From contig JASHUR010000356.1 in NCBI GenBank assembly GCA_030039895.1, positions 1 to 6,840 of the forward strand: DNA of 6,840 nt. The letters run 5' to 3'. The number at the start of each line of letters is the position of its first letter. Within the stretch, counting starts at the first letter, position 1. Shown here piece after piece: positions 5,300 to 6,840 of this stretch. This DNA is from Acidobacteriaceae bacterium. Lineage in GTDB: Bacteria; Acidobacteriota; Terriglobia; Terriglobales; Acidobacteriaceae. The notes under the pieces were generated by a model. The model saw nothing but the letters and a program-made list of their open reading frames with translations. It was not told where the DNA came from and ran no database searches. Both the position numbers and the translations under genes were made by a program.

Positions 5300-6754
5300 T
5301 CAGCCTCGTCCGGCTGCCGCCAGCTTCCGCAGCCGCTCCGGCAGCTTTTCATAAATGCCGTCAAAGCCGCCGTTCGACAGGATCGCGACTACATCTCCTT
5401 CGCGCAGCTCTGGCGCAATCTTCTTCACAATCGCGTCTGCATTCTGCAACAGCGCCGCATCCCGCCCGGCCGCAACCAGCGCCTTCACCACGCGCTCCGG
5501 ATGCATTCTCTCTTCCGCCGGGATGCTCTCCAGCTTGAACACCCCCGCTATCACCACGCGATCCGCCAGCGACAGGCTCTCCACCAGCTCACGCTCGAAC
5601 ACATTCCGCCGCAGCGTATTCGAACGCGGTTCCAGCACAGCCCATAGCCGTCGCGTCGGATATGCCTCCCGCAGCGCCTTCAGCGTCTCCCGAATTGCGG
5701 TCGGATGATGCGCAAAATCGTCGATGATCGTCACGCCGTCTACCTCGGCCCGTACCTCCAGCCGCCGCTTCACGCTCTCAAAGGTCGCCAGCGCCTCCGA
5801 AATCGCACCCAGCGTAATCCCCTGCCCAAACGCCAGAGCCGCTGCCGCGGCCGCATTCAGAGCGTTATGCGCGCCCGGCATCTGCAACATGAACTCGCCC
5901 CATGCCTGCCCTTCGCGCCGCACCTTCCACCGGCTCTCCGTTCCCGCGTGCGTCAGCTCCTCAACCCGCCAGAACGAGTCCGGCTTAAACCCATAGCGCT
6001 CCACCTTGCAGAACGCCTTGCTGACGCACTCATCCACATTCGGCGCACCGTCATACGCCACAATCCGTCCACGCCGCGGAACCAGATTCACCAGCCGCTT
6101 GAAGGCAGTCTTCACCGCGTCCAGATCGCGATAGATGTCCGCATGATCGAACTCCACATGCGTCAGAATCAGCGCGTCCGGAAAATAATGCATGAACTTC
6201 GGCCCTTTATCAAAGAATGCCGTATCGTATTCATCACCTTCCAGAATCAGTGGCCCACGCCGTCCGTGGCCAGTCTCCCGCAGTTGAAAGCTTGTCCCAA
6301 AGTTCTCCGCCACGCCACCAATCAGAAACGACGGAGCCAGCGCCCCATCCCCGCGTGACGCGACCTCGTAAATCCACGCCAGCATGCTCGTCGTCGTCGT
6401 CTTGCCATGCGTTCCCGCCACCACCAGCGACTCGCGCCCCGTCACAAACTCATCGTGAATCACCTGCGCCAGCGACGTGAACGGAATCCGCTCATCCAGC
6501 ACATATTCCAGCTCCGCATTGCCGCGCGAAATCGCGTTGCCCACAATCACCAGGTCCGGGCGCGGCTCCAGATTCTTTTCCGCAAATGGCTCGGCAACTC
6601 GAATCCCCAGCTCTCGCAGCAAGTCCGACATCGGCGGATACGCCGCCTGGTCCGACCCCGTCACGCGATGTCCCTTCAGTTGCAGCAGTCCTGCCAGCGA
6701 CGCCATCGCCGTCCCGCAAATCCCGATCAAATGGATGTGTTTTTGCCCTTGCAT
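5300..6754 (-). CDS. mpl: UDP-N-acetylmuramate:L-alanyl-gamma-D-glutamyl-meso-diaminopimelate ligase (Mpl)
   Basis: Rejoins recycled murein tripeptide to UDP-MurNAc using ATP, returning wall material to peptidoglycan synthesis in the cytoplasm. Mur-ligase order is clear (numbered from the ATG, 484 residues). There is an N-terminal nucleotide-binding domain HLIGICGTAMASLAG with GSDQAAYPPMSDLL, the P-loop GTHGKTTTT (114-122), EGDEYDTAFFDKGPKF (172-187), HVEFDHADI (199-207), the C-terminal DDFAHHPTA (345-353) and SNGGFDGI (460-467). ICGTAM, the AFFDKGPKF block and the C-terminal SNGGFDGI with EKLPERL separate it from MurC. The ATG at 6754 has AAGG nine bases upstream. A TTG three codons earlier (6763) overlaps the stop of the preceding gene as TTGA and is a real alternative. 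The upstream gene, mpl and plsC look like one transcription unit. Confidence 0.95.
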   Translation of the reverse strand: MQGQKHIHLIGICGTAMASLAGLLQLKGHRVTGSDQAAYPPMSDLLRELGIRVAEPFAEKNLEPRPDLVIVGNAISRGNAELEYVLDERIPFTSLAQVIHDEFVTGRESLVVAGTHGKTTTTSMLAWIYEVASRGDGALAPSFLIGGVAENFGTSFQLRETGHGRRGPLILEGDEYDTAFFDKGPKFMHYFPDALILTHVEFDHADIYRDLDAVKTAFKRLVNLVPRRGRIVAYDGAPNVDECVSKAFCKVERYGFKPDSFWRVEELTHAGTESRWKVRREGQAWGEFMLQMPGAHNALNAAAAAALAFGQGITLGAISEALATFESVKRRLEVRAEVDGVTIIDDFAHHPTAIRETLKALREAYPTRRLWAVLEPRSNTLRRNVFERELVESLSLADRVVIAGVFKLESIPAEERMHPERVVKALVAAGRDAALLQNADAIVKKIAPELREGDVVAILSNGGFDGIYEKLPERLRKLAAAGRG

Positions 6755-6759
6755 CTCCC

Positions 6760-6840
6760 TCAACCTTGCACCGCCGGCTCCAGATACCTGAGCACCGGCT
6801 CGCCCTCCAGCATCAGCTCCGCGCGAATCCCCAGCGGCAG
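6760..6840 (-). CDS. C-terminal 26 codons of an unidentified gene upstream of mpl (5' partial)
   Basis: On the minus strand an open frame enters from the right edge and reads LPLGIRAELMLEGEPVLRYL, then EPAVQG, to TGA at 6760-6762. It has coding-like composition and the Leu/Glu/Arg content of a globular protein end. The TGA lies five bases before the mpl ATG, or overlaps the alternative TTG. The gene therefore probably belongs to the same operon. Too little is visible to name a family. Confidence 0.6.
   Translation of the reverse strand: MPLGIRAELMLEGEPVLRYLEPAVQG

Noticed and set aside
5078..6358. Several long + strand frames opposite mpl and plsC
   Set aside because: They are Arg/His/Pro-rich products of codon bias on the opposite strand; mpl and plsC account fully for the coding signal.

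Overview
The window looks like chromosomal DNA from a moderately GC-rich Gram-negative bacterium. It has a beta-barrel-like outer-membrane protein end, an Mpl murein-recycling ligase and a secreted GH16 glucanase. My best guess is Acidobacteriota (Terriglobia-like). That rests on remembered resemblance of the small basic LSPEARQRIAAAQ protein and of the barrel tail, not on a search. I see no mobile elements, tRNA, rRNA or CRISPR.

Layout. Left end, + strand: the last 50 codons of a probable outer-membrane protein (1-153), a perfect 21-bp hairpin terminator, about 300 bp without a gene, then a 72-residue basic protein (517-735) and a dUTPase with an unusual insertion (754-1248). These converge on minus-strand genes: a GlsB/YeaQ-type membrane protein (1316-1570) and a secreted GH16 endo-beta-glucanase (1669-2538). 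Next is a minus-strand pair, a threonine-synthase-like PLP enzyme (2964-4253) overlapping a CysO-type MoaD/ThiS sulfur carrier (2651-2974), with a terminator after it. At the right, also on the minus strand, an unidentified partial gene, mpl and plsC are packed together.

The most interesting part is 4254-4509, upstream of the ThrC-like/carrier pair. On the minus strand it holds a convincing SAM-I (S-box) riboswitch with P1-P4, the conserved core and a possible pseudoknot. Its expression platform can be read from the sequence: an 8-nt anti-Shine-Dalgarno element pairs either with the P4 3' arm of the aptamer or with the Shine-Dalgarno of the ThrC-like gene. Control by SAM suggests that the pair makes homocysteine/methionine, probably from O-phosphohomoserine and a protein thiocarboxylate, rather than threonine. 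The carrier's Gly-Gly is buried before a 16-residue tail with six cysteines. It would therefore need cutting, or the tail has its own role.

The remaining genes are housekeeping: nucleotide sanitation (Dut), peptidoglycan recycling (Mpl), phospholipid synthesis (PlsC), envelope stress (GlsB-like) and glucan breakdown (GH16).
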